A stretch of 64,000 bases of DNA from CAVVEC01 sp963747105. GTDB taxonomy: Bacteria; Acidobacteriota; Terriglobia; Terriglobales; Acidobacteriaceae. The translations under genes and the position numbers were made by a program. Positions 1-10,088 of this stretch are shown one piece after another (within the stretch, counting starts at the first letter, position 1; each line of letters starts with the position of its first letter). The stretch covers positions 1 to 64,000 of the forward strand of contig CAVVEC010000006.1 in NCBI GenBank assembly GCA_963747105.1, written 5' to 3'. Below the pieces are notes generated by a model, which was not told the DNA's origin, searched no databases, and saw only the letters and a list, made by a program, of their open reading frames with translations.

Positions 1-431
1 ATGTCTATGTGCGCGCCTGGTTCAGCGTATTGCTCGCCACCGCGGGATCGGTGGTGCTGCCGTTGCGAACCACGAGTATTGGTCGGACCCGAGCCTGGCG
101 AAGTGCCTGGCTTCGCTGTTCGAGTGCGCTTCTTGGGTTTACTTGCAGGCGCAGGCGGCTGGCAATTCGTCTTGGCTGTCGAACCGGGCGGCAAAGTCTC
201 CAAACATGGCGCGGGCCACGGGGTTTGTGGGGCTGGTGGCGCGACTGGCTGATCCGTATTCTTTTGCTGCGATGTTTCCGGCTGGGATTGCGAGCCTTGA
301 GCTGCGGCGGCTGGCTGATCCTGTGAAGACTGCGCGGACTGCAGAACCACGGTTGCAATCCTCGTGGGCAAAATGTGGGCGCGGGGAGAAAGCAACAACG
401 CACACATTGCGAGAATGGCCGCCGGAAACAT
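1..431 (-). CDS. Secreted low-complexity protein, C-terminal part beyond left edge
   Basis: A reading frame opens at the ATG at 431-429 on the minus strand and stays open to the window edge. The N-terminus is hydrophobic (MFPAAILAMCALLL), like a signal peptide, and is followed by a long segment rich in Gln, Ala, Pro, Ser and Thr and then a Lys/Arg patch (KPKKRTRTAKP). Near position 95 the frame appears to shift, after which the other frame reads VVRNGSTTDPAVASNTLNQ. From memory, that phrase resembles secreted acidobacterial proteins whose C-terminal halves carry a helical Gln-rich domain, but I cannot name a family. It faces the same way as the kinase gene downstream, about 350 bp away. Function unknown. 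Confidence 0.5.
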   Translation of the reverse strand, partial: MFPAAILAMCALLLSPRAHILPTRIATVVLQSAQSSQDQPAAAAQGSQSQPETSQQKNTDQPVAPPAPQTPWPAPCLETLPPGSTAKTNCQPPAPASKPKKRTRTAKPGTSPGSGPTNTRGSQRQHHRSRGGEQYAEPGAHID

Positions 432-623
432 ATTCCTTTGTTAGATGTCGGCTGCAACTTGACGATCGAATTTTAGCTCTCCACGGCGGTTCGTGCGCGT
501 TTCGTTTGCTGACCGCAGTTGCCCCCTAACCGAGCGGCGGGCCGCCTCGCCCGGCGGAGCGAACTACGCAGCTGCCAGCGACCTAAGGAGACTTTGCAGA
601 ACATCGTGATGCTTCAACTAAAC

Positions 624-754
624 TGTCATTCCAAGCGGTCCCTGCCGAGACCGAAGGTCGAGCCCCGAGCGAAGCCGAGGGGGAGGAATCTGCAGTTGCT
701 TGCAGTCCGAGAAATGCAGATTCCTCGCGCCAAAAGCGGGCACTCGGGATGACA
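624..754. repeat. Dispersed intergenic element with inverted ends (copy 1)
   Basis: The element starts with TGTCATTCCAAG and ends with CTCGGGATGACA, so its termini are imperfect inverted repeats. It contains the phrase GAGGAATCTGCAGTT and an internal second half, GCAGATTCCTCGCGCC, that is complementary to it, so the whole unit could fold into a long hairpin. Related copies lie at about 25560-25682 and 38356-38445. The gap from 431 to the end of the kinase gene holds nothing else that I can support. Confidence 0.6.
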
Positions 755-812
755 ATGTTCTCGATCGGTCGGAGAAATCACGGATTGGGCGACGGCGCGC
801 AGTTCCCGTCAT

Positions 813-2659
813 TCATTTGCACTTCGGCGCGAGGTTCGACCGGCAGGCGCAGCCGGAAGTGGTGCCTTGCCCTTCTACCGATTCGAAGTCGACCGAGCCG
901 TAGTGCCATTGCATGATCTGGTAAGTCTGGGCCAGTCCGATGCCGCTGCCGTCTTTCTTAGTGGTGAAATACAGTTCAAGATTTTGTCCTGAATCTCGTG
1001 CGGGATGCCTCCCCCTGATCGTGAATCATCGGTAACGATCGTGTCCTTCCTCGCGACGCAGGAGATGGCCAGAGTTCCTCCCTCTGGCATGGCCTGGATG
1101 CCATTGAGCACGACATTGAAAATGGCTTGCTTCATGAAGTCCGCATCGACTCGCACGGTCAGCGGATTCGGGCGCAGATCGCGTGCAATGGTGACGCCAT
1201 GTTGTGCGGCTCTGGCGTGGCCAGGGTGATAACATCTTCCAGCATTCGCCGCAGGTCGATTTCTTCCACATGCAGATCCCGAGGCCGGGTGAAATCCACC
1301 GAGAATCTGCACCACCCGGTCCAGGCGATGAATTTCACTGTCGATGACATCCATATGCCGGCGGGTGTCTGGATCGATTTGCTGCAACTTGCTCTGCAGT
1401 AAGTTGCAGGTGCAGAACGATGGCATTGATCGGATTCTTGACTTCGTGCGCCACACCGCGCGTGACCCGGCCGCTGGCGGACATCCGCCGCGAAGTCTCA
1501 ATTTCATCTTCGATGCGTCGCACCGATTCGGCATCGCGCAGCGTGAGCAGGGCACCAATCGGGGTGCCTCGTTCCTGAGATGAAATCAAGTGACACTTGC
1601 GCTCGCTTCCCATTTGAAACTTCCAGCTCGCGCTGCGTGATGGCATGCCGCAGGCGAAATCCGTCCAGCACCAGCGCGCCGAGCGGCGAGTCGGGGAGAA
1701 AAAATCTCCTTCACCGTTGCGGCCCAGCAGTTCGTGCCGCGGCCGGCCCAGAAATCGCTCCACCGAGGCGCTGACCAGGACCACATGGGAATCGCGGGTG
1801 AATAGCATCAAGCCATCCTGCAGATTCGCCATGATCTGGTCGACGTTATCTTTCAAGGCGGAGAAGATCTCCTTGGCATCGCGCATTTGCCGGCCCAGGT
1901 GGGCGATTTTCAACGTGACCAGCCCGTATTCGTCGCGTCCCGCTTCCTGTCCCCGCTCAGGGCTTCGGCATGGCCAGCGGTGACGCTATCCAGGCTCCGG
2001 CTGATCCGCTCCAATGGCCCGAGAGCGAGGTTGGAGAGTCCCGCCGCCAGCAGCAGGGAGAAAAGGATGGCGAGGCTGGAAAAAATGACAGCCTGGTGCA
2101 ATCGTGGCGTGAGTTGGTTCTTCAGAAAGACGGTGGAGACTCCCAGCCGAATGCTGCCGAAGGGCGCGCCATTCAACTCCAGAGGCATGCGCACTCCATA
2201 CACCGTGGGCGGGTTGTACAGCATACGAAGCTGGCGGCGGAAGTGGGCATCCTGAAGCTGCTGAAAATCCGGACGCTCGGTCACTTGCTTGCCGATCAGG
2301 TCGGAATTGGTGTGCAGAATCGCCTTGCCGTTGGCATCCACGATGGCGGCGTCGTAAACCGTCGGCCAATTGCCCACGACGGATTCGAGCATCGTGTTCA
2401 GATCGCGGTCGGTGGAAAGGTAATACGCGATGGCCCGGCGTACCGCCTCCGGATCGTTCGTGTTCACCCGGGTGCTGGTCAGGTCGGGCGCGGCGTTGTC
2501 GGCCAGGTACGCCAGTTGAGATGTCAGATTTGCGGCGTTGTCGCGCGTGGCGTTGATCTGCTGGCGAAGGATCTGGGAAATGTAGATGTAGGAGAATGAC
2601 GATACCAGCACGGCCACCATGAAGGTGATGGCCAGCACGATCTGGGTTCTCCGGCGCAT
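813..2659 (-). CDS. Membrane sensor histidine kinase (Cache-like, HAMP, PAS, HisKA, HATPase), frame-broken
   Basis: The protein starts at MRRRTQIVLAITFM (ATG at 2659). It has a first membrane segment at about residues 7-28, a periplasmic sensor region with a single-Cache look (about 30-185), a second membrane segment (about 190-212) leading into a HAMP-like linker, then a PAS domain, the H-box (VAHEVKNPINAI) and an ATPase domain ending in G-box sequence (KKDGSGIGLAQTYQIM). The frame must be rejoined at least six times, near 1935, 1700, 1630, 1410, 1300 and 985, but the domains follow in the right order. The literal last frame stops at 813; one more correction would end it at 778. It lies directly after the response regulator gene, with which it forms a two-component system of the PrsK/PrsR or NtrB/NtrC kind. 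The signal is unknown. Confidence 0.75.
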
Positions 2660-2663
2660 AGGT

Positions 2664-4117
2664 CATCAAAACCGGCTTACGCAAGGAGCGCCGCCCCTGT
2701 GCTCTGGCTGCAGCGCTACTGGTCTTCCTTAAAGCGGCGTCCGCGGCGGCGCTGCCATACTCCTTCAGCTTATTATGCAGGGTCTTCAGGCTGATGCCGA
2801 GAATCTCTGCGGCCCGAGTCTTGTTGTTATTGGTGGACTCCAGCGTCTTCAGGATCAGCAACTTCTCCGCCTCTTCCACCGTGGTACCCACGCCCAGGCG
2901 CACCGCGTCGGGATCCTCGGACGAAGCTGCGAACCGAGGTTTGGCCGAAGTTCGGCGGCAGATGCTTGGTTTCAATCATGGCGCCCTCGCACACAATCAC
3001 CGCGCGTTCCAAAGTATTCCGTAACTCGCGCACATTGCCCGGCCAGGAGTAATTCTGGAACAGGTTCAGCACCGCTTCGCTGACCGCTGCCGCCTTGCGG
3101 CCGTGTTTGGCGCTCATCTCCTTCAAAAGGAATTCAACCAGCGCCGGGAATGTCGTCTTTGTGTTCTCGCAAGGGCGGCATGTGGATGTTGAAGACATTC
3201 AGCCGATAGTAAAGGTCGTTGCGCAATTCGCCGCGTGCCACGGCCTCCTCGGGCACTTTGTTGGTAGCGGCAAGTACCCGGACATCCACAGTGGTTTCTA
3301 CTTTGCTTCCCAAGCGGCGAAACTTGCGGTCTTCCAGCACGCGCAGAAGTTTGGCTTGGGTGGCGACCGGCATTTCGCCGATTTCGTCCAGCAGCAGCGT
3401 TCCACCTTCCGCCAAGTTCAAAGCAGCCGGTGCGGCGTTCGAGCGCGCCGGTGAATGCGCCCTTTTCGTGGCCAAAAATTTCGCTCTCGATCAGGGTCTC
3501 GGGAATGGCCGCGCAATTGATGGGAACAAACGGCTTGTTGCGACGAGGACTCAGTTCATGAATGGTGCGAGCCACCAACTCCTTCCCGGTTCCGCTGGCG
3601 CCGGTGATCAGCACCGAGGCCGGTGCTGGGAGCGACCATCTCGGTCAGGTGAAAGATCTCCTGCATTTTCTTCGAAGCCCCCGACCAGGCATCCGAGGGA
3701 GCCGGTGTCCCGCAGCTTGCGCCGCGTGACCTCAAGTTCCACGCGGGTCCCCAGCAACGCGGAGGCATTCTGCAAAATGGTGCGCAGCCGGGCGGTGTCA
3801 ATCGGTTTTGTGATGTAGTCGTAGGCGCCGATGCGCATGGCTTGCACCGCGCTGTCGATGGTTCCTTGGGCGGTGACCACGATCACGGCCACGGCTTGGC
3901 TGTCGCCGGCAATGCGCTCCAGCAGTTCCAAGCCACCCATGCGCGGCATTTTAAGATCGGTCACCACGATGGAAGGCGACCAGGCAGCGACTTTTTCCAA
4001 TCCCTCAACCCCGTCGCGGGCAGTCTCGGCGCGATAGCCCCAGGCCGAGACCAGCTCGGCGAGTCCCGTGCGCTCGTTTTCTTCGTCTTCGACGATCAGT
4101 ACCTTTTCCTGGCTCAT
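2664..4117 (-). CDS. Sigma-54-dependent response regulator (NtrC family), frame-broken
   Basis: From the ATG at 4117 there is a receiver domain with phospho-acceptor Asp54 (VVTDLKMP), acidic pair Glu10/Asp11 and Lys104. After a frame change near 3625 comes the AAA+ domain: Walker A (GASGTGKE), the sigma-54 contact loop GAFTGA, Walker B (LLLDEIGEM) and WPGNVREL. The C-terminus is a Fis-type helix-turn-helix (NNKTRAAEILGISLKTLHNKL). Further shifts fall near 3450, 3155 and 2930. The end is set by the tandem stop just before the kinase ATG, so the two genes are a tight operon. It would activate RNA polymerase holding RpoN at -24/-12 promoters once phosphorylated. Targets cannot be told from the window. 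Confidence 0.8.
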
Positions 4118-4470
4118 AAACCCCGGAACCCTGCTTAAGTATTGACGCTTGATGCCATCTGCGGCAAGGTGGGCTGCCTCGATGACGGATTACACTGCAC
4201 CAAACGAAGGGCACCCGAGCGGTATCAATATGAGACGCGGGACACTTGAAGACTGGCCTCCGCCTGGCCTCAGAAAACTGGACTCAGAGATCAGTCGCCG
4301 CGTATGATGTCTCGACAACCCCTTATGATAGAAACCTGCATAATAGAGTCTGCGGTTTCGATGAGTCATCCGCCAGACAAATGACATCTTAGCAGTTTCC
4401 GTGCGCTGGATTCCCAATCCTGCACGCGAGCATGGACACAGAAGCTGAGCGCAAAATTCCGGAGGACGAT
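4118..4470. other. Divergent intergenic region, no gene seen
   Basis: This 353-base gap separates the minus-strand response regulator from the plus-strand outer-membrane gene and must carry both promoters. I found no convincing -35/-10 pair or TGGCAC-N5-TTGC sigma-54 site. The ribosome binding site of the next gene, GGAGG at 4461-4465, sits at its right end. Confidence 0.4.
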
Positions 4471-6102
4471 ATGTTTGTTTACCGCAGTATAAGCAACAGG
4501 CGTGTACTGTTCAGTGGTTTGTGGCTGATCCTGGCCGTATGTCTGCTTTCGGTCGTTACCCTGGCACAGGACGACGAATTCCCGAAGTATGATGTCTACA
4601 CGGGATATCAGTGGCTGCACCCGGGCGGCACCGTGCCGTCTCCTTTTGGCACTTACAACGCCCCTCTCCCTAATACGCTGCCGGACATTGACACCGGGTT
4701 CACGGCTGCCCTGACCCGCAACTTTAACAAGTATCTGGGACTGGAAGGGCAGTACGGCAAGAGCTGGGGCCACCAGACGAATGAAGGCACTTTGTCGGTC
4801 GGTCCGCGGCTGATGCTGCGTGGCGATGGAATGAATTTCTTCGCGCACAGCCTGTTGAGCTGGAATCAGCTCAGTGCCCCGGGGCTTGGTTCGGACAATG
4901 GGATTGGCGCCATTGTAGGCGGCGGAATTGATTTAAAGGTAATCCGCCTGTTCTCGGTGCGGCTGGTCGAGGCTGACTATGTGTGGGGCCGGCATCACTA
5001 CGATGATGTCGTCTCGCCCAGTTTTCCCGATCTGCGCCGTCCCTCGCTGCAAGGTCTTCGCATTGGCGGAGGATTGCTGTGGAACTTTGGCTACCCGCCC
5101 TCGGCGATCCCGGCTGCGAGCTGCTCGGTGCAACCGTCTGAGGTGATGGTGGGCGAGCCGATCACCGCGACCGCCACCGGCAGCAACTTCAATCCCAAGC
5201 ATACGCTGAACTACACCTGGAGCAGCACAGGTGGAAAGATCAGCGGCACCGGCAATACAGCGAATATTGATACCAACGGCATCGCTGGCGGCAGTTACAC
5301 AGCGACGGCGCACATCACTGATCCCAAGAGGAAGGGCGGAGAGGCGATCTGCACGGCGAACTTCACCGTGAAAGAGCCGCCGAAGAATCCGCCAACTATG
5401 TCGTGCACGGCGAACCCGACCAGCCTGCAGGCGGGCGGAACCGTCAACGTGACTTGCAACTGCACCAGTCCGGACAACGTGCCTGTCACGGTGAACAATT
5501 GGACCGCAACTGGCGGCAGCGTTTCCGGGAGTGGACCGAATGCCACGCTGAATACCAGCGGCGCATCGGCGGGACCGATTACGGTGAGCGCAACTTGCAC
5601 CGACTCGCGTGGCTTGAACACGCAAGCTTCGACGCAGGTGACGGTAGAGAATCCTCCTCCGCCACCGGTGCCACAAGCCAGCAAGCTGACCGACTGCGGC
5701 TTCGAGAACATGGCTAAAATCGGGAAGCCGTGGCGCGTGGACAACGAATGCAAAGGCAAGTTGGACGACGTGGCCAAGAACCTGCAGCAAAACGCCGACA
5801 ACAAGCTGGTGATTGTCGGCAACGCCGAGCCCACGGAAAAACGGCCCAACTTGGCGGCGGAGCGTGCCGTCAATTCCAAGGCCTATCTCACGGGTGGCGA
5901 AGCCAAGCTGGGAATTGATCCCGGCCGCATCGAAACCCGTACCGGCAGCGCGGGCACGCAGACGGCGGAGTACTGGATTGTTCCTGCGGGCGGCGTGTTC
6001 TCTGGTGAAGGCACGCAGTCTGTGGATGAGTCCAAGGTCAAAGCGGTCCCGGACCATCCGCGCGCCGCCGCAAAGAAAAAGGCGCCAGCCGCTCAGCAAT
6101 GA
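4471..6102 (+). CDS. Outer-membrane protein: beta-barrel, Ig-like repeats and OmpA-like C-terminus
   Basis: The start at 4471 is chosen over the upstream in-frame ATG at 4432 because GGAGG lies six bases before it and because it begins directly with a signal peptide (MFVYRSISNRR followed by a hydrophobic stretch ending LAQDD). Residues about 30-200 look like an outer-membrane barrel (YDVYTGYQWLH, NKYLGLEGQYGKSWG, alternating pattern). Two Ig-like or PKD-like modules follow, both with the pattern SCxxxPxxxxxGxxxTxTA. The last 130 residues carry an OmpA-like core (KLVIVGNAEP, RPNLAAERAVNSKAYL, GRIETRTG), expected to touch peptidoglycan. The frame is intact over 543 residues. It probably links outer membrane and cell wall; a ligand role for the Ig modules is open. 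Confidence 0.75.
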   Translation: MFVYRSISNRRVLFSGLWLILAVCLLSVVTLAQDDEFPKYDVYTGYQWLHPGGTVPSPFGTYNAPLPNTLPDIDTGFTAALTRNFNKYLGLEGQYGKSWGHQTNEGTLSVGPRLMLRGDGMNFFAHSLLSWNQLSAPGLGSDNGIGAIVGGGIDLKVIRLFSVRLVEADYVWGRHHYDDVVSPSFPDLRRPSLQGLRIGGGLLWNFGYPPSAIPAASCSVQPSEVMVGEPITATATGSNFNPKHTLNYTWSSTGGKISGTGNTANIDTNGIAGGSYTATAHITDPKRKGGEAICTANFTVKEPPKNPPTMSCTANPTSLQAGGTVNVTCNCTSPDNVPVTVNNWTATGGSVSGSGPNATLNTSGASAGPITVSATCTDSRGLNTQASTQVTVENPPPPPVPQASKLTDCGFENMAKIGKPWRVDNECKGKLDDVAKNLQQNADNKLVIVGNAEPTEKRPNLAAERAVNSKAYLTGGEAKLGIDPGRIETRTGSAGTQTAEYWIVPAGGVFSGEGTQSVDESKVKAVPDHPRAAAKKKAPAAQQ

Positions 6103-6138
6103 GCCGGGTGTCAGAGTGAGTGTTAGAGATGACGGCCT

Positions 6139-6163
6139 GGCCGAGCGCAACTCGGCCGCTTTT
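6139..6163 (+). terminator. Rho-independent terminator after the outer-membrane gene
   Basis: A stem GGCCGAG / CTCGGCC with loop CGCAA is followed by GCTTTT. It lies 37 bases after the stop codon of the outer-membrane protein. The rest of the gap to 6461 shows nothing I can name. Confidence 0.65.
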
Positions 6164-6461
6164 CATCGCTACGCTTGAGGGTAGGCCGTCTCTCCAGGGT
6201 AGCCCGTCCAAACTTCCGCTTGGGCGGCGATGTGCATGAGTTACTGGCTCTGGCAATGACTTGGTGGGCTAGGAGGATTCTCTGACAATGGGCCCGAGAT
6301 TGTAATCGGGGCGGCGCACGCTCTCCATATTCCTAACTGCCCGCTGCTATCGGTGGTCCAATACGGTCCAGGGTCTCTTCCCTTCGGTAACTTGCTTGGC
6401 CCGTGTTACCCTGTCACTCTTGCCCCCGATGGCATTTCTCTTTTCAGGGGCAAACCGATCT

Positions 6462-8463
6462 ATGATTTCCGAATCCTCGTGTTTGATGAGCCGTAAGTCA
6501 TTGCTGCTTATGGCGGTTGTTCTGTTTTGTACAGCTACCCTTTGGGCCGGCCAGTGGACTGCGCTGGGTCCCGATGGCGGCGACGTGCGCAGCCTGACCT
6601 ACGATCCGCAGAACCCGGATCACATCTTTCTGGGCACCAGCACCGGAACACTTTTCGTCTCGAATGATGGCGGACACAATTGGTCGAGGTTTGCCCATCT
6701 GGGCAGCGGCGATGACTACGTAATTGACCACATCGCCATCGATCCACAGAATCCGGAGCACATGTATGCCGCAGCCTGGAGCGTGGAAAATCAGCAGACG
6801 GGCGACTTGTTCCGCTCCAAGGATGGCGGAAAAAACTGGGAGACCACTCCCGACCTGCACGGCAAGTCAATCCGCGCTATGGCGATCTCCACGTCCGATT
6901 CCGAAAGTCCTGGTCGCGGGAGCGCTCGACGGCGTGTTCCGCAGCAAAGATGGCGGCAAGAACTGGAACAAGATTTCCTCAGCCACGCAGGAAGTTCACA
7001 ACATTGAGTCCATCGCGGTCGATCCCAAGAATCCGGATGTGGTTTACGCCGGCACCTGGCACCTGGCCTGGAAAACCGACGATGGCGGCGCCTCCTGGCA
7101 TCACATCAACAAAGGCATGATTGACGACTCCGACGTGTTCTCGATCATCGTCGATTCGTCGAATCCTTCTGTCGTATTCGCCAGCGCGTGCTCGGGAATT
7201 TACAAGAGCGAGAACGCCGGCGAATTGTTCCACAAGATTCAGGGCATTCCGTTTTCCGCGCGACGCACCCGGGTGTTGAAGCAGGACCCGATGCATCCGG
7301 AGATTGTCTACGCCGGAACTACCGAAGGGCTTTGGAAAACCGCGGACGCGGGCAAGACTTGGAGCCGGGTGAGCAATCCGGAAGTCGTGGTGAACGATGT
7401 GCTGGTGGATCCGCGCAACTCGCAGCGCGTGCTGCTGGCCACCGATCGGGGCGGAGTCTTAGCCAGCGACGATGGCGCACAGGCCTTCACGGCCTCCAAC
7501 CATGGTTACACTCATCGTTATGTGACTGCGATCGTGGCTGACAAGCAGGATCCCGACACTATCTATGTGGGTGTGGTGAACGATCGAGAGATGGGCGGCG
7601 TATTCGCTTCGCATGACGGCGGACAGCATTGGACCCAGAAAAGTGCAGGTTTGGATGGCCGGGATGTGTTCACGCTGCAGCAGACCGCAAACGGCGAGCT
7701 GGTCGCCGGCACCAATCGCGGCATGTTCCTGCTGGCTCGCAATGCCGCCACCTGGAGCCCGATTAACACCATAACTAACGAGAAAACCTCGCGCGCCAGG
7801 AAGGGAACCAAGGGAGCCAAGATCGAGGTTCGTTCTGTATTGACGGCGCGAGTGAACGAGATCGAAATCACCCCCAAACGCTGGCTAGCTGCGACTTCTA
7901 TGGGGCTTTACACCAGTTCCAACCAGGGGAAGAGTTGGAGCGGCGGGCCGGTCATGGGCAAGCAGGACTTCATATCGGCGCAAGCCGAGGGAGAATTGCT
8001 GGCGGCGGCAACTCGCAACGATGTCCTGGTTTCGACCGACAACGGCAAGACCTGGAAGACGTCGAATTTGACCTCCTCGGTGAGCGGCATCCGCGGCGTA
8101 ACAGTAACGCCAGACGGTGAGATCATTGTGGCCTCTCGCGAGGGCGCCTTCCGCAGTCCCAACTCCGGCGGCGGCTGGGAGCACATGCAGAACGGCCTCC
8201 CGGATAAAAACATCAGCTCCATCACCTACGATGCGGGCAGCAAGCTCCTGCTGGCCACCAGCACGGAAACCGGCGTGGTGTTTGAGAGCGAAGATGGCGG
8301 CCAAAACTGGCGTCGCGGGCCGGATTCCGGATATCCGTTGCGCCACATCAGCGTCCTGCACGGACACTACGTAGGGGCCACTCCATTTGACGGCGTGATC
8401 ATGCAGATGGAGAACGACAGCAGAAACGCGTCAGCCAGTGTGACCAATCGCCGCACCAACTGA
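6462..8463 (+). CDS. Secreted BNR/sialidase-type beta-propeller protein, one frameshift
   Basis: The protein opens with a signal peptide (MSRKSLLLMAVVLFC, cleavage likely after LWA). The start may be the ATG at 6462 or the one at 6486; neither has a strong binding site, though AGGGG lies before 6462. The mature part is built from repeats with the Asp-box pattern SxDxGxxW: SNDGGHNW, SKDGGKNW, TDDGGASW, ADAGKTW, SHDGGQHW, STDNGKTW, SEDGGQNW, which mark VPS10/BNR-like propellers. One frame change near 6902 is needed to join the first two repeats to the rest. Asp-box propellers include sialidases and YCF48-like assembly factors, but no catalytic Arg triad is evident here, so a binding or scaffold role outside the cytoplasm is more likely. 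It is followed by a strong terminator. Confidence 0.75.
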
Positions 8464-8491
8464 TAGCGGAACCAAGTTGATTGAACAAACC

Positions 8492-8532
8492 ACGGAGGAG
8501 CGGCGAGGTTCGCGGCTCCTCCGTTTTGTTTT
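8492..8532 (+). terminator. Strong rho-independent terminator between convergent genes
   Basis: A perfect ten-base stem ACGGAGGAGC / GCTCCTCCGT closes a GC-rich loop and is followed by TTTTGTTTT. It lies 30 bases past the propeller gene and 34 bases before the end of the convergent decarboxylase gene. Confidence 0.85.
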
Positions 8533-8565
8533 CGGAGGCAGGAGCCTGAAACCGCATGGCCCGCC

Positions 8566-10017
8566 CTATCGATCGCCAAACCGCTCCAGGCTTGCAGTTT
8601 CCTCCCGGATACGCTTCCACGCTTGCTCGATGTGGCGCGCCGTAGTGTTCGCCTGGCCAATGCAGAACCGCAAGGTGATTCGGTCATTCAGCCGAGTGTG
8701 CGTGAGGTAGAGATCTCCGCTGCGGTTGAGACGATCCATCAGCGCCTGATTCGCATCATCCCCACCCTTATACCGAAAGCAGACCAGGTTTAAGGGCGTG
8801 GGCGCAGCCAGTTCGAAGCGGCTGTCGTTCTTTACCCAGCCGGCGAACTGCTGAGCCAGTTCGATGTGCTGGCGGACGTGATATTGCAGGCCCTCGATTC
8901 CGTAGTGGCGAATCACGAACCAGAGTTTCAAGGCACGGAAACGCCGGCCAAGCGGAATCTGCCAATCACGATAATCGATAACTGCACCCGACTCTGTGGC
9001 CTTGTTGCGCAAGTATTCTGGCAGCACGCTAAGTGTTTGAATAAGCACCTTGCGATCGGCCACGTAGAAACAGTTGCAGTCGAAGTTGGTAAACATCCAC
9101 TTGTGCGGGTTGAAAGTGTAACTGTCAGCGAGCTCAACTCCGTCGTGGATGTGGCGAAACTCGGGGCAAAGTGCCGCCGTGCCCGACATAGCGGCGTCTA
9201 CGTGAAACCAAATGCTGTTTTCGCGGCAGATGCGCCCGATTTCGGGCAGAGGGTCGATTGCATTCGAGGAAGTAGTGCCCACCGTGGCGCAGACAAAGCA
9301 AGGAGTCAGACCGGCGTGACGATCCTGTTGAATCTGCCGGGCCAGCGCGTCCGGGCGCATGGCGAAGTTTTCGTCCGCTTCGATCAGGCGCAAATTGTCG
9401 AGACCCACTCCGGTGATCTTGATATCCTTTTCAATGGACGAATGTGCCTGCGACGACGTATAGGCGGCCAGCTTGCCGTCGCAACCACGGCGATTGCTGG
9501 CGAAATTGGTGGCTCTTTCCCGCGCGGCCAGCAAAGCGCAAAGAGACGCGCTGGACGCGGTGTCCTGAATCACACCGCCCCCACTATTCGTGGAAAGAAA
9601 CTTCTGCGGTAGGTCGAGCATTTGAACCAGCCAGTCGAGAACATGCGTCTCCAGTTCGGTGCACGCCGGGCTGGTCGCCCAGAGCATGCCCTGCACGCCC
9701 AGCCCTGAAGAAAGCAAGTCCCCCAGAATCGATGCCCCCGAATTGTTCGAGGGAAAATACGCGAAGAAATTTGGCGACTGCCAGTGTGTAATGCCGGGCA
9801 AAATAAGTTTCTCAAGATCCCCCAGGATGACAGCGAAAGGCTCGCCTTTTGACGGAGGATTTGCCGGCAGCGATGCCCGAATCTGGCCCGGTTCCGCGCG
9901 CGACAGGACAGGGTAGGATTCAATGCGCGCATAGTAATCTGCGATCCAGTCCACCACGGCATGGCCATGGCGCCGGAATTCATCGGGAGTCATGTGGAAT
10001 GTTTTTTCGTCGGACAT
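8566..10017 (-). CDS. Pyridoxal-phosphate group II decarboxylase (aromatic-amino-acid type)
   Basis: This is an intact 483-residue protein of the glutamate/aromatic-L-amino-acid decarboxylase fold (type II PLP decarboxylases). The start at 10017 gives the usual N-terminus (MSDEKTFHMTPDEFRRHGHA, then VVDWIADYY), which matches aromatic decarboxylases; the open frame further upstream is the tail of the neighbouring methyltransferase. Visible landmarks are His192 (AHSSI) for ring stacking, Asp274 in HVDAAMSG, and Lys306 in NPHKWM, the Schiff-base lysine. The expected reaction is decarboxylation of Trp, Tyr, DOPA or Phe to the amine; the exact substrate cannot be read from sequence alone. It may be cotranscribed with the methyltransferase gene upstream. 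Confidence 0.88.
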   Translation of the reverse strand: MSDEKTFHMTPDEFRRHGHAVVDWIADYYARIESYPVLSRAEPGQIRASLPANPPSKGEPFAVILGDLEKLILPGITHWQSPNFFAYFPSNNSGASILGDLLSSGLGVQGMLWATSPACTELETHVLDWLVQMLDLPQKFLSTNSGGGVIQDTASSASLCALLAARERATNFASNRRGCDGKLAAYTSSQAHSSIEKDIKITGVGLDNLRLIEADENFAMRPDALARQIQQDRHAGLTPCFVCATVGTTSSNAIDPLPEIGRICRENSIWFHVDAAMSGTAALCPEFRHIHDGVELADSYTFNPHKWMFTNFDCNCFYVADRKVLIQTLSVLPEYLRNKATESGAVIDYRDWQIPLGRRFRALKLWFVIRHYGIEGLQYHVRQHIELAQQFAGWVKNDSRFELAAPTPLNLVCFRYKGGDDANQALMDRLNRSGDLYLTHTRLNDRITLRFCIGQANTTARHIEQAWKRIREETASLERFGDR

Positions 10018-10088
10018 CAGCGTCCTCACCAGTGCCAGGTCAGAATGTTTCTTTCGTGCAACTCTTGCGATGAATCGCCTTTGATGAT

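Noticed and set aside
618..812. Minus-strand open frame ending LGMTV
   Set aside because: It reads through the dispersed element at 624-754; this type of peptide is a by-product of the repeat.
4933..6150. 405-residue minus-strand open frame
   Set aside because: Antisense to the barrel/Ig/OmpA gene; Arg- and Ala-rich shadow composition.
8866..9612. 248-residue plus-strand open frame
   Set aside because: Antisense shadow of the intact PLP decarboxylase; no start signal or domain.
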